Source of the DNA: Flavivirga aquimarina
GTDB taxonomy: Bacteria > Bacteroidota > Bacteroidia > Flavobacteriales > Flavobacteriaceae
Length of the DNA: 64,000 nt
NCBI RefSeq assembly: GCF_030540835.1
Contig: NZ_JAUOEK010000063.1
Location: forward strand, 56,891 to 120,890
Direction of reading: 5' to 3'
Of this stretch, positions 45,494-54,215 are shown piece after piece. Below the pieces are notes generated by a model, which worked only from the letters and a program-made list of their open reading frames with translations, was not told the origin of the DNA and ran no database searches. How positions within the stretch are numbered: the first letter of the stretch is position 1; each line of letters starts with the position of its first letter. Both the position numbers and the translations under genes were made by a program.

Positions 45494-46252
45494 ATGGAAG
45501 CGATAACTAAAACAACACATAAAGCTAGGTCGGGAGCAAGGTTGTTTTCTGGTGTAGTTTGTAATTCTTGCGATAATATAAATTGCCTGATAAAAAAGAA
45601 TTTATCAGTTTTGGAAAGCTCAAACTTCACTAATTATAAAAGTAACATTAAATGTAAAAAAGGACAGCAATTTATTATAGAGGGCGCTCCTGTAAATGGA
45701 TTGTTTTTTATTTTAAAAGGAACTGTTAAAGTCTTTAGAACAGGAATTAATGGAAAAGAGCAAATAGTGCGATTTGCCAAAGAAGGTGAAATTATAGGAC
45801 ATCGTGGTTTTGGTACCGAGGAGTATTATTCTATTGGTGCGATTGCTTTAGAAAATACAACTTTATGCTATTTTTCAAAAGATATTTTACAAGACACGTT
45901 GCGTAATAACCCTGAGTTTACATACGACATGATGCTTTTCTATGCGAATGAGCTTAATAAAAGTGAATCTAAAGTAAAGTCACTATCTCAAATGACTGTT
46001 AGAGAGCGTATCGTCGATACCTTATTATATATACACAGAAAGTTTGGAGATGTTAACGGTTTTTTAAACCTACCACTAAGTAGAAGAGAATATGCAGATT
46101 ATGCAGGAACTTCAGAAGAACAAGTTATTAGGGCTTTTTCTGCTCTAAAGAAAGAAGGTTTAATTTCGGCCAGTGGAAAGAAAATAGGCATTAATGATGT
46201 CAATCTTTTAAAAAAAGAAATTAACGAACATAACTTCTTTCTAGATACCTAG
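45494..46252 (+). CDS. Crp/Fnr-family regulator with FNR-like cysteines
   Basis: A 252-residue protein. N-terminal CNSCDNINC provides three cysteines (CX2CX4C). A fourth lies in NTTLCYFSKD, the position of E. coli FNR Cys122, so an oxygen- or NO-sensitive 4Fe-4S cluster is likely. The cNMP-like barrel covers about 45-165. The helix-turn-helix is SRREYADYAGTSEEQVIRAF, with Glu and Arg kept where FNR uses Glu209 and Arg213, and Ile in place of Ser212. It is placed between the nrf and globin gene groups, and probably represses itself through the overlapping palindrome. Confidence 0.88.
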   Translation: MEAITKTTHKARSGARLFSGVVCNSCDNINCLIKKNLSVLESSNFTNYKSNIKCKKGQQFIIEGAPVNGLFFILKGTVKVFRTGINGKEQIVRFAKEGEIIGHRGFGTEEYYSIGAIALENTTLCYFSKDILQDTLRNNPEFTYDMMLFYANELNKSESKVKSLSQMTVRERIVDTLLYIHRKFGDVNGFLNLPLSRREYADYAGTSEEQVIRAFSALKKEGLISASGKKIGINDVNLLKKEINEHNFFLDT

Positions 46253-46288
46253 TTAGTAATATCCCATCTTCAAAAAATGATATAATTT

Positions 46289-46318
46289 AAAACCTGTGGT
46301 TAACACAGGTTTTCTTAT
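46289..46318 (+). terminator. terminator after the fnr-type gene
   Basis: AAAACCTGTG (46289-46298) pairs with CACAGGTTTT (46304-46313) around a 5-nt loop, followed by CTT. A perfect stem, but with a short T-tract. Confidence 0.75.
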
Positions 46319-46414
46319 GTTATCTTATAGGTTTTAAGTTGTTGTAAAAAGTTGTTTTCTTCTGCCAATAGCCATATTTATTCCAATTAAGTCGTATTAG
46401 ATTTGTTTCGTAAA

Positions 46415-46430
46415 TAAGTATTAATACTTA
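46415..46430. promoter_or_regulatory. TAAGTATTAATACTTA operator before the globin gene
   Basis: Identical 16-bp core to the site before the regulator gene. An overlapping second inverted pair TACTTATGCGCAAGTA (46424-46439) resembles a NarL-type 7-2-7 site, so two regulators may compete here. Confidence 0.7.
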
Positions 46431-46470
46431 TGCGCAAGTATAAGTATAGTACATAATAATATATAGATTT

Positions 46471-46893
46471 ATGGAACAAAAAACAATTACTCTCGTACAA
46501 GACTCTTTTGAAAAAGTGAAACCAATTGCCTCTACCGCAGCAGAAATATTTTATTCTAAATTATTTGAATTGGACCCGGCCTTAAAACCATTATTCCCGA
46601 ATAGTGAAGAAGCTATGAAAACACAAGGAAATAAGCTAATGTCTATGTTAGCTTCAGCCGTAGCTGGATTAAACAATTTAGATGCGTTAATACCAATTTT
46701 ACAGGATTTAGGGAAGCGCCATGTAGAATACAAAGTAGAAGCTTTTCATTATCAAACAGTTGGAGAGGCTTTGTTAGGAACTCTGGAAGCAGGGTTGGGA
46801 GACGATTTTACAGCTGAGGTAAAAGACGCCTGGGCATCGGTGTATACTACCATGTCTAATGTTATGATAGAAGCTACTTATGAAACAACATAA
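46471..46893 (+). CDS. single-domain globin (flavohaemoglobin-type)
   Basis: A 140-residue globin: FYSKLFELDPALKPLFPN (CD region with Phe), LGKRHVEYKVEAFHYQTVGEALL with the proximal histidine, and a helical end. It has no fused reductase. It is similar to Vitreoscilla-type or flavohaemoglobin globin domains that bind oxygen and NO. It leads a five-gene series that includes a separate flavin reductase, which might reduce it. Confidence 0.9.
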   Translation: MEQKTITLVQDSFEKVKPIASTAAEIFYSKLFELDPALKPLFPNSEEAMKTQGNKLMSMLASAVAGLNNLDALIPILQDLGKRHVEYKVEAFHYQTVGEALLGTLEAGLGDDFTAEVKDAWASVYTTMSNVMIEATYETT

Positions 46894-46909
46894 CTATTAA
46901 AAATGAATT

Positions 46910-47734
46910 ATGAAAAACATTACTAAATTTTTAAATATCGCGTATATCATAGCCATAGGGAGTATTAGTTTAATTTCCTGTGGAGGCGTACCTGAAGAAA
47001 ATAAAGCTTCTGCAAGTACTGAGAATGTATTTTCGGTAGCAGAAGTATTGGAAATGGTTTCTAAAGAAAATGATGTAACACGTACATTATATACCAAAGC
47101 CATTGTTGGTAAAGGAAAAACTCAAGGTATGAAGTTTGATGAAGATTGGCGAAAAGATGATGTTGAAGCTGGACCACTACCAGCGTTGTTTTTAAGAGGC
47201 GTGGCGACAAGTATAAAGAAAAGCCCTGTGCCATTAGGTTTATATTTGGGGTCTGATTTCCCTGTTAATGCAGCAAATAAATTTGTTGGTAAACAAGCCG
47301 TTCTTTTTGAAAAGATTAAAGAAGACCAAGAACCACAATTTTTTTATGATGAAGAACAAGAACTACATACCGCTATGTTTGCAGATGTAGCAGGTGCAGA
47401 TGCTTGTGTAACATGTCATAATAATCATAAACAATCACCAAAAACAGATTGGAAACTAGGAGATGTTATGGGAGCTACAACATGGCAATATCCTAAGGAT
47501 TCTTTAAGCTATAAAGAAACGGTAGCTGTGTTAAATTCTTATGCTAAAGGCACAGTAGATATTTATATGGAATACTTGGACGAAATTAAAGCTTTTGAGA
47601 AAAGTGAAAAACCAGTAATAGGAGATAAATGGCCTGTAGAAGGAAACTATTTACCAACAGCAGAAGTCTTTCTTGACAGCGTTAAAAAGTTATCATCTTA
47701 CGAAACAATGAAACATTTGGTGACTATGAATTAG
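46910..47734 (+). CDS. haem lipoprotein of the DUF3365/Tll0287-like family
   Basis: A 274-residue lipoprotein (ISLISCGG). One CXXCH motif (CVTCHNNH) follows a PAS-like sensor region with LRGVATSIKKSPVPLGLYLGS and ALLF-type strands. Tll0287-like domains bind one c-type haem and are often redox sensors. It starts 16 bp after the globin gene. It could sense or carry electrons in the periplasm. The exact role is open. Confidence 0.75.
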   Translation: MKNITKFLNIAYIIAIGSISLISCGGVPEENKASASTENVFSVAEVLEMVSKENDVTRTLYTKAIVGKGKTQGMKFDEDWRKDDVEAGPLPALFLRGVATSIKKSPVPLGLYLGSDFPVNAANKFVGKQAVLFEKIKEDQEPQFFYDEEQELHTAMFADVAGADACVTCHNNHKQSPKTDWKLGDVMGATTWQYPKDSLSYKETVAVLNSYAKGTVDIYMEYLDEIKAFEKSEKPVIGDKWPVEGNYLPTAEVFLDSVKKLSSYETMKHLVTMN

Positions 47735-47839
47735 ATGAATTTTGTGTTTATTAGCTACAATCATGTCTATAGCTGCTAGTAAGCTTAAGCTATAGACAGG
47801 TTGTATTGTAATTTAATTATTAGAATATAATATTGATAT

Positions 47840-48319
47840 ATGGTAACCAATAACAAATCTACCATTTTAGGCCTAGTCTTGCTCATACTTTTCCTGATAC
47901 AATTTTTTTTAAAGTTAGAATGGAATTGGCTATTAGCACTTCAACAAGAGGAAATGTACAAACGTTGGTCTGGTCTGACAATTGCTTTATTAATAACGTT
48001 TCAGTGGCTACTTACTATTACCAGAGTTGTTAAAAAATTGAGGAGCTACTCTATAAAAATGACACTCATACATAAATGGTTAGGTGCTTTAAGTCCTTTG
48101 TTTTTTTATGCACATAGTATGGGCTTAGGGTATGGTTATTTGCTTTTACTTTCATACATATTCTTTTCAAACGCTTTATTGGGCTATATAAACTTGGACG
48201 TCATTAAAAATAACAGTGATTTGTTATTTAAGGGATGGATGATTGTTCATGTGGCATGCTCTATTATCATATCAATACTCATGTTTTTCCATATAGGAGT
48301 TGTTTTCTATTATAAATAA
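47840..48319 (+). CDS. small membrane b-type cytochrome-like protein
   Basis: A 159-residue protein with four hydrophobic segments and histidines placed to bind haem: IHKWLGALSP and FYAHSMG in the middle helices, MIVHVACS and FFHIGVV in the last. It resembles the ferric-reductase-like or cytochrome b561-type core. It lies 9 bp before the flavin reductase gene, so electrons could pass from NAD(P)H through the membrane. Haem binding is predicted, not proven. Confidence 0.65.
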   Translation: MVTNNKSTILGLVLLILFLIQFFLKLEWNWLLALQQEEMYKRWSGLTIALLITFQWLLTITRVVKKLRSYSIKMTLIHKWLGALSPLFFYAHSMGLGYGYLLLLSYIFFSNALLGYINLDVIKNNSDLLFKGWMIVHVACSIIISILMFFHIGVVFYYK

Positions 48320-48328
48320 ATACGACGT

Positions 48329-49357
48329 ATGAAGTTACAGATAAAACATATCATTAAGGAAACAAAAGACTCAATAAGCCTGAGTTTTAAAAACGGAAAT
48401 TTATTCAACAAATTATCGTATAAACCTGGACAATTTTTAACAGTACATGTACCTATAGATAATGTTGTTCATAAAAGGGCCTATTCGTTTAGTAGTAACC
48501 CTTTTACAGAAAAAGATTTAAAAATAACGATTAAACGTGTTGAAAAAGGATTGGTTTCTAACTATCTGCATGATCATATTAAAATAGGAGATAAATTAGG
48601 AATAGATAAACCGGCAGGTTCATTTTACGTAGAACCCAAACCTGAAGTAAAAAAACAATATGTTTTATTTGCCGGAGGGAGTGGCATAACACCTATTTAT
48701 TCTATAATAACATCTGTTTTGGTAAAAGAAGAACAGTCTAGAGTATTGCTGGTATATGCAAATCAAAATATGGAATCTATAATTTTTCATGACGAATTAA
48801 AAGCTTTAGCAAATCAATATCCAAATAGGTTTTATGTAGATCATATCCTATCTACTTGTGCAGATGCAGATGCAAACTATCATTCAGGTTTAGCAAATAA
48901 AACGTTGTTAGATAAAATACTTTTAAAGTATGATATTAAATATGAGGATCATACTTATATGATTTGCGGACCTTTTGGATTTATGGAAAAAATAAAAGAG
49001 ATATTAAAAGAAAACGGTATTTCTAGAGAACAAATAAAATTAGAGGTGTTTAAAAGCCCTAAAATAAAGCTTTTAGGTAAAGATTTAATAAGTAACGTGA
49101 CACTAAAAGTTAAGGGGAATTCCCATCAAATTAAAGTTAGAGGGGATAAATCGATATTGTGGCAAGCGATGTCAGATAACATCGTATTGCCTTATTCCTG
49201 CAGATCGGGTATGTGTTCAACATGCAAGGCAAAATGTGTTTCTGGAGAAGTTAAAATGACAGAAGGTCATTTTCTTTCGGAAAATGATGTTGCAAATGGA
49301 GATATTTTAACTTGTATAAGCTACCCTATAAGTGAAGAAGTAGTTATTGAAATTTAA
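48329..49357 (+). CDS. NAD(P)H reductase with FAD and 2Fe-2S domains
   Basis: A 342-residue protein. The FAD domain (residues 1-105) contains RAYSFSSNP. The NAD domain (about 110-240) contains FAGGSGITPIYSII and CGPFGFMEKI. The C-terminal plant-type ferredoxin has CRSGMCSTCKAKC and a distal cysteine in ILTCISYP. It resembles PaaE/Hmp-type reductases. In this operon it is the likely electron entry point for the b-type and pentahaem cytochromes, or the reductase for the globin. Confidence 0.9.
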   Translation: MKLQIKHIIKETKDSISLSFKNGNLFNKLSYKPGQFLTVHVPIDNVVHKRAYSFSSNPFTEKDLKITIKRVEKGLVSNYLHDHIKIGDKLGIDKPAGSFYVEPKPEVKKQYVLFAGGSGITPIYSIITSVLVKEEQSRVLLVYANQNMESIIFHDELKALANQYPNRFYVDHILSTCADADANYHSGLANKTLLDKILLKYDIKYEDHTYMICGPFGFMEKIKEILKENGISREQIKLEVFKSPKIKLLGKDLISNVTLKVKGNSHQIKVRGDKSILWQAMSDNIVLPYSCRSGMCSTCKAKCVSGEVKMTEGHFLSENDVANGDILTCISYPISEEVVIEI

Positions 49358-49366
49358 TTAATATGT

Positions 49367-50077
49367 ATGTTTAAAGTAGGCTCATTAAGAAAAAGACAGT
49401 TTATAGGTGGTATTGCAGGTGTTATTATAGGTTTTTCTGTTTTTTATTTTTTAACATTAGAATCGGCTGGAGAATATGTATCTATTGGGCCTATGAATAC
49501 TGGACACCAAGAATTATCTTGTGTTGCTTGTCATGCAGATGCTAGAGGAAACCTAATGCAACAAATTCAATCAAATATATCTTATGCAGTTGGTAGTAGA
49601 GAAGAAGGTGTAGATTTTGGTACAGAAGATGTTACCGTAGACAATTGTTTACAATGTCATGATAGACCCAACGACAGACATCCTAATTATCGTTTTTCAG
49701 AACCAAGGTTTAAAGAAGCTGTTAAAAAAATAGATGCCAGAACTTGTATCACGTGTCATTCAGAACATCATGAAGAGCGAGTAAGTGTAACATCTATAGA
49801 TTACTGTATAAACTGTCATCAAGATTTAGTTGTTGAGAATGATCCTCTGGATATATCACATAAAGATTTAATTACTAAAGAAGAGTGGTTTACTTGTATT
49901 CAATGCCACGATTTTCATGGAAATCATAAATATGAAGTCCCAACTAAATTAAAAGATACCATCCCGATGAAAGTTATTCAAGCTTATTTTGCCGGCGGAG
50001 AAGATCCGTTTGGTACAGATAAAAAGTATATTGGCTTATCCCAATCTGAATGGTTAGAGCAATTGAATAATAAATGA
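49367..50077 (+). CDS. membrane-anchored pentahaem cytochrome c
   Basis: A 236-residue protein with one N-terminal membrane anchor (IGGIAGVIIGFSVFYFL) and five CXXCH motifs: CVACH, CLQCH, CITCH, CINCH and CIQCH. It closes the globin operon, 9 bp after the reductase. The haem spacing does not match NrfA, NrfH or NapC. It probably takes electrons from the membrane cytochrome to a periplasmic acceptor that is not identified. Confidence 0.82.
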   Translation: MFKVGSLRKRQFIGGIAGVIIGFSVFYFLTLESAGEYVSIGPMNTGHQELSCVACHADARGNLMQQIQSNISYAVGSREEGVDFGTEDVTVDNCLQCHDRPNDRHPNYRFSEPRFKEAVKKIDARTCITCHSEHHEERVSVTSIDYCINCHQDLVVENDPLDISHKDLITKEEWFTCIQCHDFHGNHKYEVPTKLKDTIPMKVIQAYFAGGEDPFGTDKKYIGLSQSEWLEQLNNK

Positions 50078-50285
50078 TTAACCCTGCAAAAAAAAGTTTG
50101 TAATAGGCTGTTAAGACTTCCCTAAATAGTATCATACTAAATACCATGTATTCTTAAGGAATATTTTCCTTTCTTCACAAAAACATCAATTTATAATTTG
50201 CAAAATTGGTGTTTTTGTAATTATTTATATGTTTTTTTGTTAAAATAATATGTTTTATATAAAATATTAATAAATATCATTATAT

Positions 50286-50324
50286 TTGGTAAACCAATCT
50301 GGAAAACCAATCTGGTTTTCCAAT
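50286..50324 (+). promoter_or_regulatory. triple tandem 13-bp operator of the alginate lyase gene
   Basis: Three contiguous 13-bp units: TTGGTAAACCAAT, CTGGAAAACCAAT and CTGGTTTTCCAAT. Units 2 and 3 form a perfect inverted repeat GGAAAACCA-N3-TGGTTTTCC. The pattern TGG-N4-CCA resembles GntR/FadR-type sites. The 308-bp gap 50078-50385 shows nothing else. Confidence 0.65.
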
Positions 50325-50385
50325 AGATCTTCAGACAAAAGTTGCTAATTAATGTTATTTAATATTAATTTAAAACTAAACTATT

Positions 50386-51177
50386 ATGAAAAATTTTTTG
50401 AAACTTAAAACATCTGTTTTACTATTAATTATTATGGGGTGCTCTGTAGATGAAGGAAAAACTCCAGAACAAATGGAAGCAGTTAACTTAAAGCCTGAAA
50501 ACCTATCAGCAAAAACTTCTGGAGGATTCTGCGGACCTAATGTTGATTTTGAAGATTTGGTTGTGGAAACTAGTTGGATTTCCGGTAGTACAGGAAACCG
50601 TAGTACTTTTGGAGCCTGTGGTGTAGATAATGAAAGCTGGATGGATAAATATAATGACGGTATTGTTATGATGAAATGTTTATCAGGTAAAGGTCATAGA
50701 ACTGAATTGAAAGAGAATACAGGAGATGAATCCTCATTAAGTACATCCAAAACTATGACATTTACAGCTAAGTACACTAATATAGCAAAAAATGGTATTA
50801 GTATAGCTCAGATTCATAACAGAGGCAGTGGGATTAAAAGACCTTGGATAAGACTTTATATAGACGATGATAGGTATATTAGAATTAAAGAAACTGAAAC
50901 AAACCCTACTGGTAGCAGTTCTAGTTATTCTACTTATACTGGGCCAAAATATACTTCTGGGAATGTTATAACAGTTACAGTTAAAACAGGTTTAAGTGGT
51001 CAGTCTAAAGCAGAGGTGAAAGTGCAAACTAATGGAAATAGTTGGACAAAAACGCTTTCTCCCAGCAGTGCATGGAGTAGTAAGAGCAATACATATTATT
51101 TAAAAGCCGGTGTTTACACAGAAGGTAATGATAAAACCTGTACTGTTAAATATAGTTACTTCTCAATAAATCACTAA
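50386..51177 (+). CDS. alginate lyase, polysaccharide lyase family 7
   Basis: A 263-residue lipoprotein (IIMGCSVDEG). The three PL7 motifs are visible: GHRTELKE (R-T-E-L), IAQIHNRG (Q-I-H) and YYLKAGVYTEG (Y-x-K-A-G-x-Y). Catalytic Gln, His, Arg and Tyr are thus retained. The QIH form is associated with guluronate-containing blocks. It would degrade alginate at the cell surface. It stands alone, with no SusC/SusD pair or other alginate genes in the window. Confidence 0.9.
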   Translation: MKNFLKLKTSVLLLIIMGCSVDEGKTPEQMEAVNLKPENLSAKTSGGFCGPNVDFEDLVVETSWISGSTGNRSTFGACGVDNESWMDKYNDGIVMMKCLSGKGHRTELKENTGDESSLSTSKTMTFTAKYTNIAKNGISIAQIHNRGSGIKRPWIRLYIDDDRYIRIKETETNPTGSSSSYSTYTGPKYTSGNVITVTVKTGLSGQSKAEVKVQTNGNSWTKTLSPSSAWSSKSNTYYLKAGVYTEGNDKTCTVKYSYFSINH

Positions 51178-51323
51178 AAAGATTTTAAATAGGGTAAAAT
51201 CGATTATTATTTTTTATAAGACCTGTCTTTATTTATTAAAAACGCATAATACGTATTTTATATGTTACTATTAAGTGACTATACTTACTTATTTAATTTG
51301 TTTATTATTAGATATTTATAATT

Positions 51324-51350
51324 AAAACCTGTTTTTTGACAGGTTTTTTT
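51324..51350 (+). terminator. terminator after the alginate lyase gene
   Basis: AAAACCTG (51324-51331) pairs with CAGGTTTT (51340-51347), an 8-nt loop, and the T-run extends to 51350. It is 147 bp downstream of the stop codon. Confidence 0.8.
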
Positions 51351-51409
51351 ATGGATTAAAAAGAGGTTTCAACGTGGTGTTCATCATGAAATAGAACTAA
51401 GACTACTTA

Positions 51410-51417
51410 TATATTTG
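51410..51417 (+). promoter_or_regulatory. -7 element of the nitrate importer operon
   Basis: TATATTTG, placing the transcription start near 51424, just ahead of the palindrome at 51427-51442. Confidence 0.5.
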
Positions 51418-51426
51418 CAGTATAAA

Positions 51427-51442
51427 TAAGTATTATTACTTA
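51427..51442. promoter_or_regulatory. TAAGTA-N4-TACTTA operator before nrtA
   Basis: TAAGTATTATTACTTA differs by one central base from the sites before the regulator and globin genes. It lies downstream of the -7 element, within the first transcribed bases, which would suit repression. Confidence 0.65.
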
Positions 51443-51464
51443 GAAATTATTAAAAACTACAAAT

Positions 51465-52859
51465 ATGAAATCATTAATTACTAAAACAACATTGCTATTT
51501 TCTCTTTCATTATTGTTTTTTTCTTGTGGAGGAAAAGAAAAAAAGGAAACTGCTACAGAAGGTGTTGTAACTAAAACCTCTAAAACAAAAACATTAGATA
51601 TTGAAAAACCGCAATTAACATTCGGTTTTATAAAATTAACCGATATGGCGCCATTAGCCATCGCAAAAGAAAAAGGTTTTTTCGAAGATGAAGGTTTATT
51701 TGTATCTGTAGAAGCACAATCAAATTGGAAAAATGTATTAGACCGTGTTATTGATGGTCAGTTAGATGGTTCACATATGTTAGCAGGTCAGCCTATTGCT
51801 GCAGGTGCAGGTTTTGGACGTCAGGCAGAATTGGTAACACCTTTTTCAATGGATTTAAATGGTAATGGTATTACCGTATCGAACGATGTTTGGTCTAAAA
51901 TGAAACCTAATGTACCTAAAGGAGCAGATGGGAAACCTATTCACCCTATTAAAGCAGAAGCTTTAAAACCGGTTATTGAAGATTACAAAAATTCTGGTAA
52001 AGCTTTTAAAATGGGTATGGTATTCCCAGTATCTACACACAATTATGAAATTAGATATTGGTTAGCAGCAGCAGGTATTCACCCAGGGATGTACACAGCA
52101 GAAAATGTGCAAGGACAAATTGATGCAGAAGTTTTATTATCTGTAACGCCACCACCACAAATGCCAGCAACGCTTGAAGCAGGTACCATTTATGGGTACT
52201 GTGTAGGAGAGCCATGGAACCAACAAGCTGTTTTTAAAGGTATTGGAGTGCCAGTAACTACTAACTATGATATATGGAAAAACAACCCAGAAAAGGTATT
52301 TGTAATGACAAAGAAGTTTGTTGAAGAAAACCCAAATACAGCTGTTGCAGTTACTAAAGCTTTAATTAGAGCTGGAAAATGGTTAGATGAGCCGGGTAAT
52401 AGAGCAGAAGCTGTAAAAATCTTATCGATGTCTCAATATGTTGGAGCAGATGAAGTTGTATTAGCAAATTCTATGACAGGAACTTTTGAATTTGAAAAAG
52501 GAGACAAACGAGACATGCCAGATTTCAACGTATTCTACAAATACAATGCAACATATCCGTTCTATTCAGATGGTATTTGGTTTTTAACTCAAATGAGACG
52601 TTGGGGACAAATTCCAGAGTCTAAACCAGCAGCTTGGTACTCTGAAACTATAAAAGATATTTACAGACCAGATATCTGGAAAAAAGCAGCTGCACTTTTA
52701 GTAGAAGAAGGTAATATTCCTGCTAAAGATATTCCAACAACAGATGGATATAAACCTGTAACCACCGATTTTATTGATGGTACTAAATATGATGCTAAAG
52801 ATCCTATAGGCTATATCAATAGTTTCTCAATAGGAAATAAAGATAAAGTTGCACAGTAA
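51465..52859 (+). CDS. nrtA: nitrate-type ABC transporter substrate-binding lipoprotein
   Basis: A 464-residue lipoprotein ([10 protein letters not shown]). It matches the NrtA/CmpA family: [66 protein letters not shown] and the long C-terminal helical part. It binds nitrate or a related anion in the periplasm. Bicarbonate-binding CmpA is the nearest alternative. The nitrate context favours nitrate or nitrite. It starts the four-gene importer operon. Confidence 0.9.
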   Translation: MKSLITKTTLLFSLSLLFFSCGGKEKKETATEGVVTKTSKTKTLDIEKPQLTFGFIKLTDMAPLAIAKEKGFFEDEGLFVSVEAQSNWKNVLDRVIDGQLDGSHMLAGQPIAAGAGFGRQAELVTPFSMDLNGNGITVSNDVWSKMKPNVPKGADGKPIHPIKAEALKPVIEDYKNSGKAFKMGMVFPVSTHNYEIRYWLAAAGIHPGMYTAENVQGQIDAEVLLSVTPPPQMPATLEAGTIYGYCVGEPWNQQAVFKGIGVPVTTNYDIWKNNPEKVFVMTKKFVEENPNTAVAVTKALIRAGKWLDEPGNRAEAVKILSMSQYVGADEVVLANSMTGTFEFEKGDKRDMPDFNVFYKYNATYPFYSDGIWFLTQMRRWGQIPESKPAAWYSETIKDIYRPDIWKKAAALLVEEGNIPAKDIPTTDGYKPVTTDFIDGTKYDAKDPIGYINSFSIGNKDKVAQ

Positions 52860-52894
52860 ATATGTAACTAGATATCATCCATTTATTTCAGTTG

Positions 52895-52974
52895 TTTGTC
52901 ATTTCGACAGAGTGGGGACAAACGACGAGAAATCTCATAAAGTAAAGAGATTACTCAGTGTTCGGAATGACAAA
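52895..52974. repeat. TTTGTCATTTCGAC-type inverted intergenic repeat
   Basis: TTTGTCATTTCGAC (52895-52908) and TTCGGAATGACAAA (52961-52974) are near-perfect inverted ends, with GAAATCTC and GAGATTACTC inside. It occupies most of the nrtA-nrtB gap. A relative with TGTCATGTCGAAAGAGG is near 29460. Confidence 0.7.
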
Positions 52975-53015
52975 TAACAAAATTATAATAAGCACATTAT
53001 TAAAACAAAATAAAA

Positions 53016-54122
53016 ATGAAACAGAGTTTAACCTTAAATAAAGTCACCAAGTTTGTTGGTTTAGGTTTTTTAGGAACACTAAAAGATTTATTTACTGGAA
53101 AACTAGAAAAAGAAGATTTTAAAACGGTCTTACGTAAAACAATAGTACCTATTGCTTCTATATTCTTGTTTATAGGATTGTGGCATATGGGGGCAAAGAC
53201 ACTTTATAATATTGAAGCTGATTATAAAATTAATAAAGCTTTAAAGGAACAAGGACAAGCAGCAGCAGATGCAACTGCTGCCTGTATAGCTTCTGGTGAC
53301 ATTAGTTGTCAACCAAACTCCTTACCATCTCCGGCACAAGTTTGGGAATCTTATAAGTCACTACTTAGAGACCATAGTATTATTAGCGCCGACAAAGCAG
53401 CATTTAAAGAAAAGACTGCTGCTTTAAATGAAAAGCGAATCGCAGAAGGAAAAATTCCTATTGTTTATACAGGAAGGCCTTCGTTTGTAGATCAAATTTT
53501 TAGAAGCCTAAAAACGGTATTTGCTGGATTTTTATTAGCTCTTTTAATTGCTGTACCTCTTGGGATATTTATTGGACTAAGCCCCACTTTAAAAAGTTCA
53601 TTTAATTGGTTTATTCAAATTTTTAAACCAGTATCACCAGTAGTTTGGTACCTGTTAGTATTTATGATTGTAAAAACACTTCTTATTGATTCCAGTGAGG
53701 ACAGTTCATTTACAATTTCGTTTATCAGTGTTGGTTTATGCTCTATGTGGGCAACTTTAGTGAATACTGCTATGGGAGTATCATCGGTAGATAAAGATTA
53801 TATTAATGTTGCTAAAGTATTAAAACTCGGATCTGCTCAAAAAATATTTAAGGTGGTATTACCGTCATCCTTACCATTAATATTTACAGGTTTAAAAATA
53901 ACCTTATCTGTTGCATGGATGGTGTTAATTGCTATCGAATTATTAGCACAAAGCCCTGGTTTAGGATTATTTGTTTGGGAAGAATTTCAAAATGGAGCCA
54001 ACGATTCTAACTCAAAAATTATTGTAGCCATGTTTGTTATTGGAATCATAGGATTCTTATTAGACAGATTGATGTTAACAATACAAAATGCGGTGTCTTT
54101 TGATAAAACAGATGCGATTTAA
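53016..54122 (+). CDS. nrtB: nitrate-type ABC transporter permease
   Basis: A 368-residue protein of the NrtB/SsuC/TauC class with about six membrane segments after an extended N-terminal part. The EAA loop region reads NVAKVLKLGSAQKIFKVVLPSSLPLIFTGLK. An unusually long periplasmic insertion of about 90 residues, with two cysteines (CIASGDISC), follows the first helix. It would form the homodimeric channel for the two ATPases that follow. Confidence 0.9.
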   Translation: MKQSLTLNKVTKFVGLGFLGTLKDLFTGKLEKEDFKTVLRKTIVPIASIFLFIGLWHMGAKTLYNIEADYKINKALKEQGQAAADATAACIASGDISCQPNSLPSPAQVWESYKSLLRDHSIISADKAAFKEKTAALNEKRIAEGKIPIVYTGRPSFVDQIFRSLKTVFAGFLLALLIAVPLGIFIGLSPTLKSSFNWFIQIFKPVSPVVWYLLVFMIVKTLLIDSSEDSSFTISFISVGLCSMWATLVNTAMGVSSVDKDYINVAKVLKLGSAQKIFKVVLPSSLPLIFTGLKITLSVAWMVLIAIELLAQSPGLGLFVWEEFQNGANDSNSKIIVAMFVIGIIGFLLDRLMLTIQNAVSFDKTDAI

Positions 54123-54215
54123 AATATGAAAAGTTGTTTAGATGTCTAGTCGTATAATCCAGCAATCGAGTAGCGGCTTAACAAATCAATAACTTAACAA
54201 ATCAACATTAAAAAT

